A DNA stretch of 64,000 nucleotides from Sphingobium sp. CECT 9361 (GTDB lineage Bacteria; Pseudomonadota; Alphaproteobacteria; Sphingomonadales; Sphingomonadaceae): the NCBI RefSeq assembly GCF_918741285.1, contig NZ_CAKKNC010000018.1:28787-92786 (forward strand). Direction: 5' to 3'. The notes beneath the pieces were generated by a model, which did not search any database, was not told the DNA's origin, and saw only the letters and a program-made list of their open reading frames with translations. A program made the translations under genes and the position numbers. Each line of letters opens with the position of its first letter. Within the stretch, counting starts at the first letter, position 1. This document shows, piece after piece, positions 17,042-25,979 of this stretch.

Positions 17042-17908
17042 ATGGGCGAATGGACAATCGGCATCATTGGCGGTTCCGGCCTTTACCGCATTGAGGGACT
17101 GGAGGATGCGCATTGGGTGGCAGTGACTACGCCATGGGGAAAACCATCCGACGAGTTTCTGGTCGGCCATATTGAGGGGGTTCGCTGCGTCTTTCTACCG
17201 CGCCATGGTCGGGGGCATTATCTGGGGCCGAGCGACCTGAACTCCCGCGCGAATATCGACGCGATGAAGCGGCTGGGGGTGACCGACATTCTGTCCATTT
17301 CCGCTGTAGGTTCGCTCCGTGAAGAACTGCCACCCGGGCATTTCGTAATAGCCGATCAGTTTATTGACCGAACCTTTGGGCGAGCAAAAAGCTTTTTCGG
17401 CAAGGGGTTGGTCGCCCATGTTTCCCTCGCGGACCCAGTATGCCCGCGTCTATCCGATCTGGCCGCGCAAGCCGCGCGCGCTGCCAAGGCACCGACGACC
17501 CTTGGCGCGACTTACCTGGCAATGGAAGGACCGCAATTTTCCACACGGGCGGAAAGTGCTTTGTACCGGCAATGGGGTTGCGATGTAATCGGGATGACGG
17601 CCATGCCCGAAGCCAAACTCGCGCGCGAAGCGGAACTGCCTTACGCGCTTGTCGGGATGGTAACGGATTATGACTGCTGGCGAACCGAGGAAGCAGGCGT
17701 TGAAGTGACCGACGTTCTGCGCGTTCTTAACGACAATGCCGCACTTGCCAGGCGATTGGTGCTGGAGTTTATCGCGCTGTTGCCGTCCGAACGCACGGCT
17801 TCACCGATCGACACGTGCCTGGATCATGCTCTTATAACCGCGCAGGAAGCACGCGACCCCGAAACGGTCGCACGGCTGGATGCCGTCGCAGGGCGACTGC
17901 TACGGTAA
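17042..17908 (+). CDS. mtnP: S-methyl-5'-thioadenosine phosphorylase
   Basis: A 288-residue nucleoside phosphorylase that splits methylthioadenosine into adenine and methylthioribose-1-phosphate. Signatures: IGIIGGSGLYRIEGL (phosphate binding), FLPRHGRGHYLGPSDLNSRANI, YLAMEGPQFSTRAESALYRQWGCDVIGMTAMPEA and LVGMVTDYDCW. Its length is normal for MtnP. The Asp in TDYDCW is typical of adenine-nucleoside specificity. It ends 3 bases before the convergent tadC gene. Confidence 0.94.
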   Translation: MGEWTIGIIGGSGLYRIEGLEDAHWVAVTTPWGKPSDEFLVGHIEGVRCVFLPRHGRGHYLGPSDLNSRANIDAMKRLGVTDILSISAVGSLREELPPGHFVIADQFIDRTFGRAKSFFGKGLVAHVSLADPVCPRLSDLAAQAARAAKAPTTLGATYLAMEGPQFSTRAESALYRQWGCDVIGMTAMPEAKLAREAELPYALVGMVTDYDCWRTEEAGVEVTDVLRVLNDNAALARRLVLEFIALLPSERTASPIDTCLDHALITAQEARDPETVARLDAVAGRLLR

Positions 17909-17911
17909 TCT

Positions 17912-18904
17912 TTAGAACGCCGTAGAGATCGAGCAGGCAGCCGGGCCGAGAATAACGACGAACAGCGTCGGAAGGATGAACAGGATCAGCGGCACGGTCA
18001 TGATCGCAGGCAGACGTGCTGCCTTTTCTTCCGCGCGCATCATACGCTCGTTACGAAATTCGGCTGACAGAACGCGCAGGGCCGACGCAAGCGGCGTGCC
18101 GTATTTCTCGGTCTGGATCATGGTCGTGACGACGCCTTTGACTGCATCCAGCTTGACGCGCGTTGCCAGATTTTCGAAGGCGTGACGGCGTTCGGTCAAA
18201 AAACTCAGCTCGATGGCGGTAAGCTGAAACTCATCGCCTAGCTCGGGATACGCTTTGCCCAGTTCCCTGGCAACACGGCTGAATGCGGCATCAACGGTTA
18301 GACCCGCTTCCGCGCAAATCACCAAAAGATCGAGGGCGTCGGGCAGGCCCTTGCGGATTTCCGTCGCACGCTTGGAGACCTTGTTGTCGATGAATATGTC
18401 CGGAGCCTTGTAGGCGAGGATCAGCAATACCGCAAAGCAACCGAAGCGCTTCATCGGACCCCAATCGGGTTCTCCACCCAGCACATAGAGCCACAGGCCA
18501 ACGGCAATACCCACGACGATGGGCACAATCATGCGACCGAAAATGATCGCGACGGCCCAATCCTTCGACCGGATGCCCGCCTGCGCCAGTTTGATCTGCG
18601 CCTCTTTCAACTGGTCTTCCTGCAGAACTTTCAGGCTCGACAGGAACGACCGCATATTATCGGTCGTCTGGTTCTTTTGAACCAGCTTGGCACGACGCTT
18701 CGTGGTCGAGGCCGTAATCCCGGCTTTGAGCTGTTCGCGGCGTTCGTTCAGCACCTTGACGCGCTTGGCCATTGGGTCGCGCACCGTCATAACGGTATAC
18801 AGTACGAACATCATGGCCAGAGTGGCCAATGCGGCGAGCAGCGTGCCCAGATCGGTGGCAGTCAACCCGAACAATGTGGCTCCGGGCGGCGTTGCGGCTT
18901 GCAT
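17912..18904 (-). CDS. tadC: Type II/IV secretion F-domain protein TadC
   Basis: A 330-residue inner-membrane platform protein of the Tad pilus. An N-terminal hydrophobic helix (LLAALATLAMMFVLYTVM) is followed by a cytoplasmic segment, a helix pair, and the GspF-type domain (GLPDALDLLVICAEAGLTVDAAFSRVARELG, then TTMIQTEKYGTPLASALRVLS), ending in a C-terminal transmembrane helix (VPLILFILPTLFVVILGPA). It is the last gene of the minus-strand pilus operon, 18 bases after tadB. TadB and TadC normally work with the hexameric ATPase CpaF/TadA, which is not encoded in this operon. Confidence 0.9.
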   Translation of the reverse strand: MQAATPPGATLFGLTATDLGTLLAALATLAMMFVLYTVMTVRDPMAKRVKVLNERREQLKAGITASTTKRRAKLVQKNQTTDNMRSFLSSLKVLQEDQLKEAQIKLAQAGIRSKDWAVAIIFGRMIVPIVVGIAVGLWLYVLGGEPDWGPMKRFGCFAVLLILAYKAPDIFIDNKVSKRATEIRKGLPDALDLLVICAEAGLTVDAAFSRVARELGKAYPELGDEFQLTAIELSFLTERRHAFENLATRVKLDAVKGVVTTMIQTEKYGTPLASALRVLSAEFRNERMMRAEEKAARLPAIMTVPLILFILPTLFVVILGPAACSISTAF

Positions 18905-18922
18905 GTCGTCGTGCCTCCCTTG

Positions 18923-19918
18923 TCAGATTTCGAAGTTGATCATTTGCGACATGATGAACACGCCAATGCTCATCCAGCCCATGCCACCAAGGCCAATAAG
19001 CTGCATGAGGCTGAGGCCCATCAAGCCCGTGGGATCGCCATTGAAGAACGGCGCCATATAATCATAGTTGATGTATGTAATCAGGCCGAACACAATGAAT
19101 GGCAGCGATCCGATAATATAGGCCGAAGCCTTGGATTCCGACGACATCGCCTTGATCTTGAGCTTCATTTGGGCGCGCTGACGCAGCACCGTGGCAAGAT
19201 TGGACAGTGTTTCGGCCAAGTTACCGCCCGTCTCACGCTGGATTGCCAATGTGATGACGAAGAACTGGAACTCCGCCGTGCCAAGGCGGTCTGCTGTTTC
19301 CTGCAATGACACGTCCATGGTCTTGCCGATTTTCATCCGCTCGTTGATGAGCTTGAATTCCTCACCCACCGGTCCGGGCACTTCGCTCGCCACGATGCTC
19401 ATCGTTTCGCTGATCGGCAGGCCGGAACGCAGCCCGCGCACCAGCAATTCCAGTGCATCCGGAAAATTCTTCGTAAATTTGCCGATGCGTTTGGCGATCA
19501 ATTTGCCCGTGAACCAATAGGGCAGACCCAAACCAGCGGCCAGCCCGACGAACAACGCAAAAAGCAGCGAGTTGTCCCGCAGAACCATGATGGCGGTTAT
19601 CGTGACGAATATGCCGGCGCTTACAGCCATATAATGGCTGAGCGTCCATTTCTTACCGGTCATTCGGATACGTTTGGCCAGGTTTTCCGGATTGGGAATC
19701 AGCGACACCAACAACTTCATGTCGTCGGTCGTGCGGTTGGAAATGGCTTTCCGCATCCGCGCTTCAAGAATAGCATCCGGAGAGTCGGCATGCCGCCCCC
19801 GGATCAAGGCCAGCCGCCGCTGCCGCGCTTTATCCGGCGAAGGGCCGGACAACGCGAATGCCAATATGCCCACCAGGCTCATGGCCAGCACTATCAGCAG
19901 GATCAATTGGCTATCCAT
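18923..19918 (-). CDS. tadB: Type II/IV secretion F-domain protein TadB
   Basis: A 331-residue platform protein paralogous to TadC. An N-terminal helix (LILLIVLAMSLVGILAFAL) is followed by further helices around residues 100-140 and the F domain (NFPDALELLVRGLRSGLPISETMSIVASEVPGPVGEEF, FVITLAIQRETGGNLAETLSNLA), then two C-terminal helices. It lies 40 bases after cpaE. In the usual gene order a cpaF/tadA ATPase gene would sit between cpaE and tadB; the 40-base gap leaves no room for even a remnant. Confidence 0.9.
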   Translation of the reverse strand: MDSQLILLIVLAMSLVGILAFALSGPSPDKARQRRLALIRGRHADSPDAILEARMRKAISNRTTDDMKLLVSLIPNPENLAKRIRMTGKKWTLSHYMAVSAGIFVTITAIMVLRDNSLLFALFVGLAAGLGLPYWFTGKLIAKRIGKFTKNFPDALELLVRGLRSGLPISETMSIVASEVPGPVGEEFKLINERMKIGKTMDVSLQETADRLGTAEFQFFVITLAIQRETGGNLAETLSNLATVLRQRAQMKLKIKAMSSESKASAYIIGSLPFIVFGLITYINYDYMAPFFNGDPTGLMGLSLMQLIGLGGMGWMSIGVFIMSQMINFEI

Positions 19919-19958
19919 CGTACATCTGTCCCGTCATGCCGGTTCCGAACGCGCGGCG

Positions 19959-21239
19959 TTATACGGCGGCTTTCTTGTCTTTTCTGGCAGGCATCTTCGA
20001 TCGGAAGTCGGTAAATTTACCCATGAGCGAGCTGCCCTTGGGCTTGGACTTGGCTGCGCCAGCTTCGTCCAGAACGCCCAGTGCTTCCTCCAGTAACTGG
20101 GTCAGGCCGAGGCCCGTCTTGCTGCCCTTGGCTACTTCGGCGAGCGTCTTGCCCAGCTTGGCCGCTTGCGCGGCGAGGCGGGCGTCGAAGGGCACGATGA
20201 TATCCACCTTGCGCTCGATCGATTGCTCGAAGTCCTTGCGGCTGATTTCCAGTGCCGTGGGATGTACCCGGTTGGCGACCACGATGACGCGCGATTGGGG
20301 CGCGTTGCTTTTCAGCCAGGACAATATCCGGATCGAGTCGCGCGCGGCGGCCAGCGTCATCTCGGTGACGACGATGGTGACGTTGGCATCTGAAATCAGA
20401 TGGGGGTGTGCAATGAGCATGGCGCGCGGCAAATCGACCACGCTGCATTCGAACGCTGTGCGGAATTCGTCCAGTAGCTGGTGATAGGCGCCCCCATCGG
20501 TCATCATCGGCTGGCTGATCGGCGCTTCGGCGGAAAGGATCGCCAGACGATCGCTTGCCCGCACCATTGCGCGCTCAATGAACAGGCCGTCGATGCGTCC
20601 GGGATTTTCGATTGCATCCGTCAGACCACGACCGGGCTCCAGATCCATGGCTAGCGCACCCGTGCCGAAATGCACGTCGAGATCCAGCAGAGCCGTCGTC
20701 CGCTTGCTCTTTTCGCTAAAGAGCCAAGCAAGCGAGGTTGCGATGGTGGAGGCGCCGGCGCCGCCGCGGGTGCCGATTATGGCCGCCGACAGATGCGGAC
20801 GTTCCGTGGATGCATCGGTGCGGGGTGCCATGAAAACGGCCTGTGCCTGCGTGATCGTGTCCCGCAGATGGTCCGCGTTCAGCGGCTTGAGCAAGTAATC
20901 CTGTATGCCGCTTGCCACCAGGTCGCGGTACAGCCGAACATCGTTCACCTGGCCCGCAGCAATGACGACCGTCCCCGGCTCGCATACTTCGGCAAGACCG
21001 TTGATGTCGTTAAGCGGATCGCCGCTTTCCGAAAGGTCCACGAACAGGATCTGGGGGCTCGCGCTGATCGACAGCGACTGGACCGCATTACGCAGTCCGC
21101 CCTTGTTCACCTTTTCCGGTGGCCATCCCATTTCGATGCAAACGCTGCGAATGACATCGAAGCTATGATCGTCGCAGGTAAATGCCTGGAACGGGTCACG
21201 CGCGGCGGACCCTGCGCCTTTCCACGGTGCGTTCATCAT
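19959..21239 (-). CDS. cpaE: Pilus assembly ATPase-like protein CpaE/TadZ
   Basis: A 426-residue protein with an N-terminal receiver-like domain (about residues 25-130, ending GIQDYLLKPLNADHLRDTI) and a C-terminal ParA/MinD-type domain. The P-loop is GTRGGAGASTIATSL, the atypical form lacking the signature lysine that is usual in CpaE/TadZ. Other landmarks are TALLDLDVHFGTGALAMDL and VVDLPRAML. CpaE localises the Tad machinery, often at a cell pole. The C-terminus is Lys-rich. The start overlaps the cpaD stop by 4 bases. Confidence 0.9.
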   Translation of the reverse strand: MMNAPWKGAGSAARDPFQAFTCDDHSFDVIRSVCIEMGWPPEKVNKGGLRNAVQSLSISASPQILFVDLSESGDPLNDINGLAEVCEPGTVVIAAGQVNDVRLYRDLVASGIQDYLLKPLNADHLRDTITQAQAVFMAPRTDASTERPHLSAAIIGTRGGAGASTIATSLAWLFSEKSKRTTALLDLDVHFGTGALAMDLEPGRGLTDAIENPGRIDGLFIERAMVRASDRLAILSAEAPISQPMMTDGGAYHQLLDEFRTAFECSVVDLPRAMLIAHPHLISDANVTIVVTEMTLAAARDSIRILSWLKSNAPQSRVIVVANRVHPTALEISRKDFEQSIERKVDIIVPFDARLAAQAAKLGKTLAEVAKGSKTGLGLTQLLEEALGVLDEAGAAKSKPKGSSLMGKFTDFRSKMPARKDKKAAV

Positions 21240-21925
21240 TTACCCCCTGCGGTAATGGTCTTGAGGTCGCCAGAACCTGTCGGAGGTTTCTCCCGATAGG
21301 TTTTGATCGCACGATCCGATGTCGCTGTGCGCAAGTCGCTCTGGGTTGTTTGGCCGCGCACCAGATCTTCCGGATTGGCGACCATGGCAGCAAGGTTGGC
21401 ATTGATACCGCAGCCAAAGTTGCGCGACGTGCTGCCGACGCCGTTGCTCTCGGCGGTATCGCGCCAGTCGGGGCAGCCCGGTACACTTGCCGACGCGCGG
21501 CGGACGATTAGACGGACCGATCCTGCCGGCGCATCGCCGACGGCAATCGCGGCATCCTCTTCGATAAGCAGTCCACGGCGTCCAACGATATTGGCGATCC
21601 CGTCGCGCACGCCGCGGCCATAATAGCTTGCGTCGGATGCGACCGAAATGCGGTCACCATAGCCAATACCGATCGAACCCAACCAGCCTTCCAGCCGCTT
21701 TGCTTCGCTGGGCGAGAGAGAGCCATTGCTGTCGACCTGTACGTCATACGCATAGTTAGTGTAGCTCACGACCGGCTGATGCACAGATTGCACGCCCCGG
21801 TTGAAGCTTGTGTCGCTGCCCCCACATGCCGCCAGAGGCAGCAACGCTATGCCAATCAGAGCAGAGCGGAGCAGCGTCGCCCCGCGGCTGTGAAGTGAGG
21901 TCCGTTCAGCGGAATATCGTACCAT
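21236..21925 (-). CDS. cpaD: Pilus assembly lipoprotein CpaD
   Basis: A 229-residue lipoprotein of the CpaD family: lipobox LLPLAACGG, then the family domain with NYAYDVQVDSNGSLSPSEAKRLEGWL and the C-terminal FGCGINANLAAMVANPEDLVRGQ, which is diagnostic for CpaD. It should sit in the outer membrane and help the CpaC secretin. I chose the ATG at 21925 because GGAAGGA lies 8 bases upstream; an ATG at 21943, overlapping the cpaC stop as TGATG, has no such site. The 3' end overlaps cpaE by 4 bases. Confidence 0.87.
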   Translation of the reverse strand: MVRYSAERTSLHSRGATLLRSALIGIALLPLAACGGSDTSFNRGVQSVHQPVVSYTNYAYDVQVDSNGSLSPSEAKRLEGWLGSIGIGYGDRISVASDASYYGRGVRDGIANIVGRRGLLIEEDAAIAVGDAPAGSVRLIVRRASASVPGCPDWRDTAESNGVGSTSRNFGCGINANLAAMVANPEDLVRGQTTQSDLRTATSDRAIKTYREKPPTGSGDLKTITAGGK

Positions 21926-21942
21926 TTTAACGGTCCTTCCCA

Positions 21943-23454
21943 TCAGAAGCTGAAGCCGGGAGCGGCGGTGCCGCTGCCCGATTTATTGGGTGTGGGTTGA
22001 TTGGTCGTGTTGGCACGCGCAATGGGTGCAACATTCTGACTGCCCGACGGCGCGATGGTCGGCGTCGGTGCGCGCGCTCCGCTCACGCCATCTGAACCTT
22101 GCTGATTGAAAAGCCCTTGTGCCTCCGTAGCTGTCCGGAAACCGTCGGTGGGCAAACGGATGTCCGAAGCGTTAGTCGGCTTAACAAGATAGGGCGTTAC
22201 GACGACAACCAGTTCAGTTTCATTGCGCTGGAAATTTCGTGACTTGAACAGGCTACCAAGGATCGGGATATTGCCGATGCCAGGCACCTTATCGACGTTG
22301 TTTGCATTGTCGTTGCTAAGCAGGCCCGCGATCATGAAAGCTTGTCCGGAACCCAATTCGACTGTCGTTTCAACCATCCGGCTCTTAAGCGCTGGGACTG
22401 AAGAATTGATCGAGAAGTCGAGACTGGAAACGGTCGGCCGAACGCGCAACGAAATGCGACCATCTGCTAATACAGTAGGTGTGAAGGCGAGTTGTACGCC
22501 ATATTGTTTAAATTCGATGGTATTGCCTTGAAGGCCGTTACTGACGGCATAGGGGTACTCGCCGCCCGCAAGGAAACTTGCAGTTTCACCGGAAAGCGAG
22601 GTCAGATTCGGTTGCGCGAGCGAAGTTGCCAAACCTGCCGTTTCGGCAAGATCAAGCGCTCCAGCAATGTTCACCCCAAAGAGCTTGGCAATTCCCCCAA
22701 TTGTTGTGGTGTTGTCCGCAACTTGGTTAAACGTGAACGACCCGTAGTTGGGGCTTGTCTTTTCAAGTTCGAACTTACCGAAATCGCGACCCGCGCGACC
22801 AATGAACCCACTTATGCTGTTTGTGCCGCCTGGATCAAAAGAGGTTAAGTTGACGCCAATCTTGTGAACCAGGTTGCGGCTGACCTCGGAAATCCTGACC
22901 TGCAAGTTCACCTGCAATGGTGTAGCCGTCCGCAAGCGGCTCACCACTGTAACCTCCTTGCCAACAAAAGCCTGCGTGAGCCGTTCTGCTTCGGCCGCAT
23001 CCTCGGGGGCTTTGATCGTGCCGGTCAGCAAGATCATGCCATTCATCGTGGATACCTGCACATCGGCATCCGGCATGGCGAGCTTGAGCATCTGATCGAC
23101 GCTGGTCAGGTTGTTGCCGACCCGCACGACAGTCGTGTAAAGGGTCTGACCGCCTTTGCTAACTGCCGATACGGTGGTTTCGCCCGGCGCTTTGGCCAGG
23201 ATGAAAATTTGCGTATCCGAACGGACGAAGACGTCGGCGACGGTCGGGTTGGCTACCACCACGTCGGACATCTTGCCGGACAGGTTCACGACCCGGCTGC
23301 CGCCAACCGAGAGAATGACACCGCCGTCCGCACTGGTGCTGTTGGACGGCGCTGCGTTCAAGGTCGCGCCGGGGATCAAACTTGCACCCGCTGCAACGCT
23401 TATGGCCAGCATGGATGCGGCGGATTTCCGCGCAAGGAACTTGGTTAAAGTCAT
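21943..23454 (-). CDS. cpaC: Pilus secretin CpaC (RcpA)
   Basis: A 503-residue outer-membrane secretin. Signal peptide (SMLAISVAAGASLIPGATLNA), an N-terminal secretin-associated domain (VVNLSGKMSDVVVANPTVADVFV), a BON-like segment (LTGTIKAPEDAAEAERLTQAFVG is split by its two strands), and the secretin core with VGVNLTSFDPGG-like strands and VPGIGNIPILGSLFKSRNF near residue 400. The C-terminal tail after about residue 445 is Pro/Thr/Asn-rich. The start at MTLTKFLA (23454) lies one base after the cpaB stop, behind GGGGGAAG. It forms the pilus exit channel. Confidence 0.9.
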   Translation of the reverse strand: MTLTKFLARKSAASMLAISVAAGASLIPGATLNAAPSNSTSADGGVILSVGGSRVVNLSGKMSDVVVANPTVADVFVRSDTQIFILAKAPGETTVSAVSKGGQTLYTTVVRVGNNLTSVDQMLKLAMPDADVQVSTMNGMILLTGTIKAPEDAAEAERLTQAFVGKEVTVVSRLRTATPLQVNLQVRISEVSRNLVHKIGVNLTSFDPGGTNSISGFIGRAGRDFGKFELEKTSPNYGSFTFNQVADNTTTIGGIAKLFGVNIAGALDLAETAGLATSLAQPNLTSLSGETASFLAGGEYPYAVSNGLQGNTIEFKQYGVQLAFTPTVLADGRISLRVRPTVSSLDFSINSSVPALKSRMVETTVELGSGQAFMIAGLLSNDNANNVDKVPGIGNIPILGSLFKSRNFQRNETELVVVVTPYLVKPTNASDIRLPTDGFRTATEAQGLFNQQGSDGVSGARAPTPTIAPSGSQNVAPIARANTTNQPTPNKSGSGTAAPGFSF

Positions 23455-23455
23455 C

Positions 23456-24457
23456 TTACTTCCCCCCGACCGGTACAACGGTCACATCTGTTCCCCGTGC
23501 GACCCGGACGCTGGGGCCTACGGGCGCGCCGTTCGGTGCCATAGGCGCACCGCCCGGTCCGATGACGGCGGGCTTGGCAGGTACGCTGCGGCGCTGAAAA
23601 CGCGATACATCCGCGCCGGTGGCAAAGGTCGATCCCTTGTCCGCCGGACTGGCTGCGATTTTGGCGAGCGCGCGCTTTTCAGCAGCCGGATCTTTGCCAT
23701 CGGGCAGATCGTCGCTGGCACTGGCAATCGCGGCATCCATTTCGGACGCATTGTCGGCAATCGAACGAAGCGACAGCGACAGCGACCCCAGCGTCTGCGA
23801 CACAGCGATCTTTTCGGCGATCTTGGGCGTCACTTCCAGAGTGACGTTGGAATAGGGTTGGACGATCGGCTTGCCGTCGGGACCGAGCGCATCGGTGCGC
23901 TGATCGGTGGCAAGGACGCGCAGGTTGCGCAGGATCGTTTCGGAAACCTTGAGCGGTTCGCCTTCGCCGCCACCCGCAACCGACTGCGTCAGCATCATGT
24001 CGACGCGATCACCCGGGAATACAAAGCCTGCGACTGAGTTGGCCATTTGCACCGGCACCGTTACGGCGCGCATGCCGGGGCCGAGGGCGGCAGCAAGGAA
24101 ACCACGGTCCCCCGGCTTGATGACGGCGCCCTGGGTCAGCGGCTGACCGGCAGTGATAGGATTGCGAACGACGCTCCCTGCCAGGCTGGTCGGATTGACC
24201 TGCCCCTTGAGGAAATAGACTTGTTCGACCAGATCCTTGGGCCAGGGCTGAAAGCGGAAGCTCTCTGCGTCGAGGATGGTGCCAACCGGCAGCGCTTTGG
24301 TCGCGACCAGCACAAACGGCGTATCCGCGTCGACTGGCATGGCTGATGCGCTGGCTTGCGGCGTTCCCGATGACGACAGCATGCTACGTGCCAATAAAGC
24401 CGTAGCGACTGCTATGATAAGCGCGCCAACCAGCAGCACAATTTTCTTGGCATCCAT
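23456..24457 (-). CDS. cpaB: Pilus assembly protein CpaB (RcpC)
   Basis: A 333-residue protein with an N-terminal membrane helix (KKIVLLVGALIIAVATALLA), a SAF domain (PFVLVATKALPVGTILDAESFRF, VVRNPITAGQPLTQGAVI) and the RcpC/CpaB domain (AVTVPVQMANSVAGFVFPGDRVDMML). The C-terminal 60 residues are Pro/Gly-rich. I start at MDAKKIV (24457), with GAGGGAGG upstream; the open frame continues 18 codons further up but lacks a membrane signal. It is a periplasmic partner of the CpaC secretin. Confidence 0.9.
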   Translation of the reverse strand: MDAKKIVLLVGALIIAVATALLARSMLSSSGTPQASASAMPVDADTPFVLVATKALPVGTILDAESFRFQPWPKDLVEQVYFLKGQVNPTSLAGSVVRNPITAGQPLTQGAVIKPGDRGFLAAALGPGMRAVTVPVQMANSVAGFVFPGDRVDMMLTQSVAGGGEGEPLKVSETILRNLRVLATDQRTDALGPDGKPIVQPYSNVTLEVTPKIAEKIAVSQTLGSLSLSLRSIADNASEMDAAIASASDDLPDGKDPAAEKRALAKIAASPADKGSTFATGADVSRFQRRSVPAKPAVIGPGGAPMAPNGAPVGPSVRVARGTDVTVVPVGGK

Positions 24458-24507
24458 GACGAAATTCGCCTCCCTCAAGTTGAAGCCGTCGGCCCCAACC
24501 TTCTTCT

Positions 24508-24981
24508 TCACGTGAATTGGTTAATATATCGTTCGCCAACCAGCCAAAGCGCGGCAACGGAGATGGCAACGCCGTACGGAATCTCCGGCGGACCCTCGCG
24601 TTTGGCGATGCGATGATGAATTATCGTGATCAGCGTAACTACGCCGCCCGCCAGCGCCATAATGGTCAAGAGAACGATCAGGCTCTGCCACGGGAACCAC
24701 AGTGCAAGGGCCGCTAGCATCTTCACATCGCCGCCGCCCATCATGCCGATGGCGAACAGGCCCGCGAAGACTGCAAACACGCCAACGCCCAGCCCGATTT
24801 GCAACGCCACGTCAGGCCACAGATCGATGCCGCAAGCCCACCAGTATAGCGGTGCCAGCAACGCGATGCTCAAGTTGAGCCAGTTGGAGATGATGCGCGA
24901 CCGCAAGTCGGTTACGACGGCTGCCAAAAGCAGGCCTGACAGTACCGCCAGCAGTGCAAATTTGAAAAATTCCCCGGTCAT
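24508..24981 (-). CDS. cpaA: A24 prepilin peptidase (CpaA)
   Basis: A 157-residue polytopic inner-membrane aspartic peptidase. The first catalytic Asp is in VVTDLRSRIISNWLN and the second in the family motif MMGGGDVKMLAALALW. It should process Flp-type prepilins, none of which is encoded nearby. About five hydrophobic helices are visible. The start is uncertain: ATG 24981 is used, and a TTG at 25014 preceding an extra hydrophobic stretch is possible. It is the first gene of the pilus operon, and its upstream region is shared with the divergent hydrolase at 25032. Confidence 0.85.
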   Translation of the reverse strand: MTGEFFKFALLAVLSGLLLAAVVTDLRSRIISNWLNLSIALLAPLYWWACGIDLWPDVALQIGLGVGVFAVFAGLFAIGMMGGGDVKMLAALALWFPWQSLIVLLTIMALAGGVVTLITIIHHRIAKREGPPEIPYGVAISVAALWLVGERYINQFT

Positions 24982-25031
24982 GGGGAAGAAGATGTAGACC
25001 ACATGCCTTACCAAACCGTAACCATGTTCAC

Positions 25032-25979
25032 ATGCAGCCGAATCCCCCGCAGTTCCGTAGTTGGCCCGAACAGGGAACCCTTGATCGATGGGTCGCTCCC
25101 GACGGATGGGTGCATCGCATTTATCGCATGGGAGACGGATCGCGGGGCAGGATGCTGATGCTGACCGGGCGCGGCGACATGGTCGAAAAGTATCTGGAAA
25201 TAATGTCTTATTTCGCTGAGCGCGGCTGGGCCGTTACGGCGTTCGACTGGCGCGGGCAGGGCGGATCGGGGCGGCTTACGGCCAATCCGTTTGTGGGACA
25301 CATCGCCGATTTCGGACAATGGATCGCAGACCTGCAGGCCTTTGCCGCGCAATGGGAGGATAAAGGGAGGGGCGGTCCCGATGTCATTCTGGCGCACAGC
25401 ATGGGCGGCTTCCTTGCGCTACGGGCGATGTCAGAGAAGATTGTACAGCCGAATGCGGCGGTTCTGACCGCACCTATGCTGGGACTTAACAGCGGGCATA
25501 TCCCTGCGTGGCTGGCACGGCTGATCGTGAAGGTCATGTTGCGTATTGCCGGTCCATCGGGGGCGGCCTGGACGCAGAACGAAGAGTCAGCGGTGCGGCT
25601 GCGCGCGCGCCAACGCCGACTGACGCACAGCCTTTCGCGTTACGATGACGAACTGCATTGGCGGCGGAACACGCCGGAGATCAGCCTTGGCCCGCCCAGT
25701 TGGGGTTGGCTCGATCAAGCCTATAAGGGGACGGCAGCGCTGGAACACGATCCCGCTCTTGAGGATATGGATGTGCCCACTCTCATTCTGGGCACGGATG
25801 CGGATCAACTTGTCAGTCCGGCGGCCATTCGTCGGGTAGCTGCGCGCCTGCCAAACGCTACGCTGCATATGTACGGTGCTGAGTGCGCGCACGAAATATT
25901 GCGTGAGGACGACGCGGTGCGACTGGATGCGCTTGCCCGGATCGATGCTTTCTGGGATGCGCATGCGCCAGTAGCATGA
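25032..25979 (+). CDS. Alpha/beta hydrolase (lysophospholipase/monoacylglycerol lipase-like)
   Basis: A 315-residue alpha/beta hydrolase. The nucleophile elbow is AHSMGGF; the acid is probably in TLILGTDADQLVSP and the His in GAECAHEIL. The oxyanion region lies near TAFDWRGQGGSGR, the pattern of lysophospholipase L2/monoglyceride lipase. There is no signal peptide, so it is cytoplasmic. The stop overlaps the next gene start (ATGA), which suggests co-translation with the FAD oxidoreductase. The natural substrate cannot be stated. Confidence 0.85.
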   Translation: MQPNPPQFRSWPEQGTLDRWVAPDGWVHRIYRMGDGSRGRMLMLTGRGDMVEKYLEIMSYFAERGWAVTAFDWRGQGGSGRLTANPFVGHIADFGQWIADLQAFAAQWEDKGRGGPDVILAHSMGGFLALRAMSEKIVQPNAAVLTAPMLGLNSGHIPAWLARLIVKVMLRIAGPSGAAWTQNEESAVRLRARQRRLTHSLSRYDDELHWRRNTPEISLGPPSWGWLDQAYKGTAALEHDPALEDMDVPTLILGTDADQLVSPAAIRRVAARLPNATLHMYGAECAHEILREDDAVRLDALARIDAFWDAHAPVA

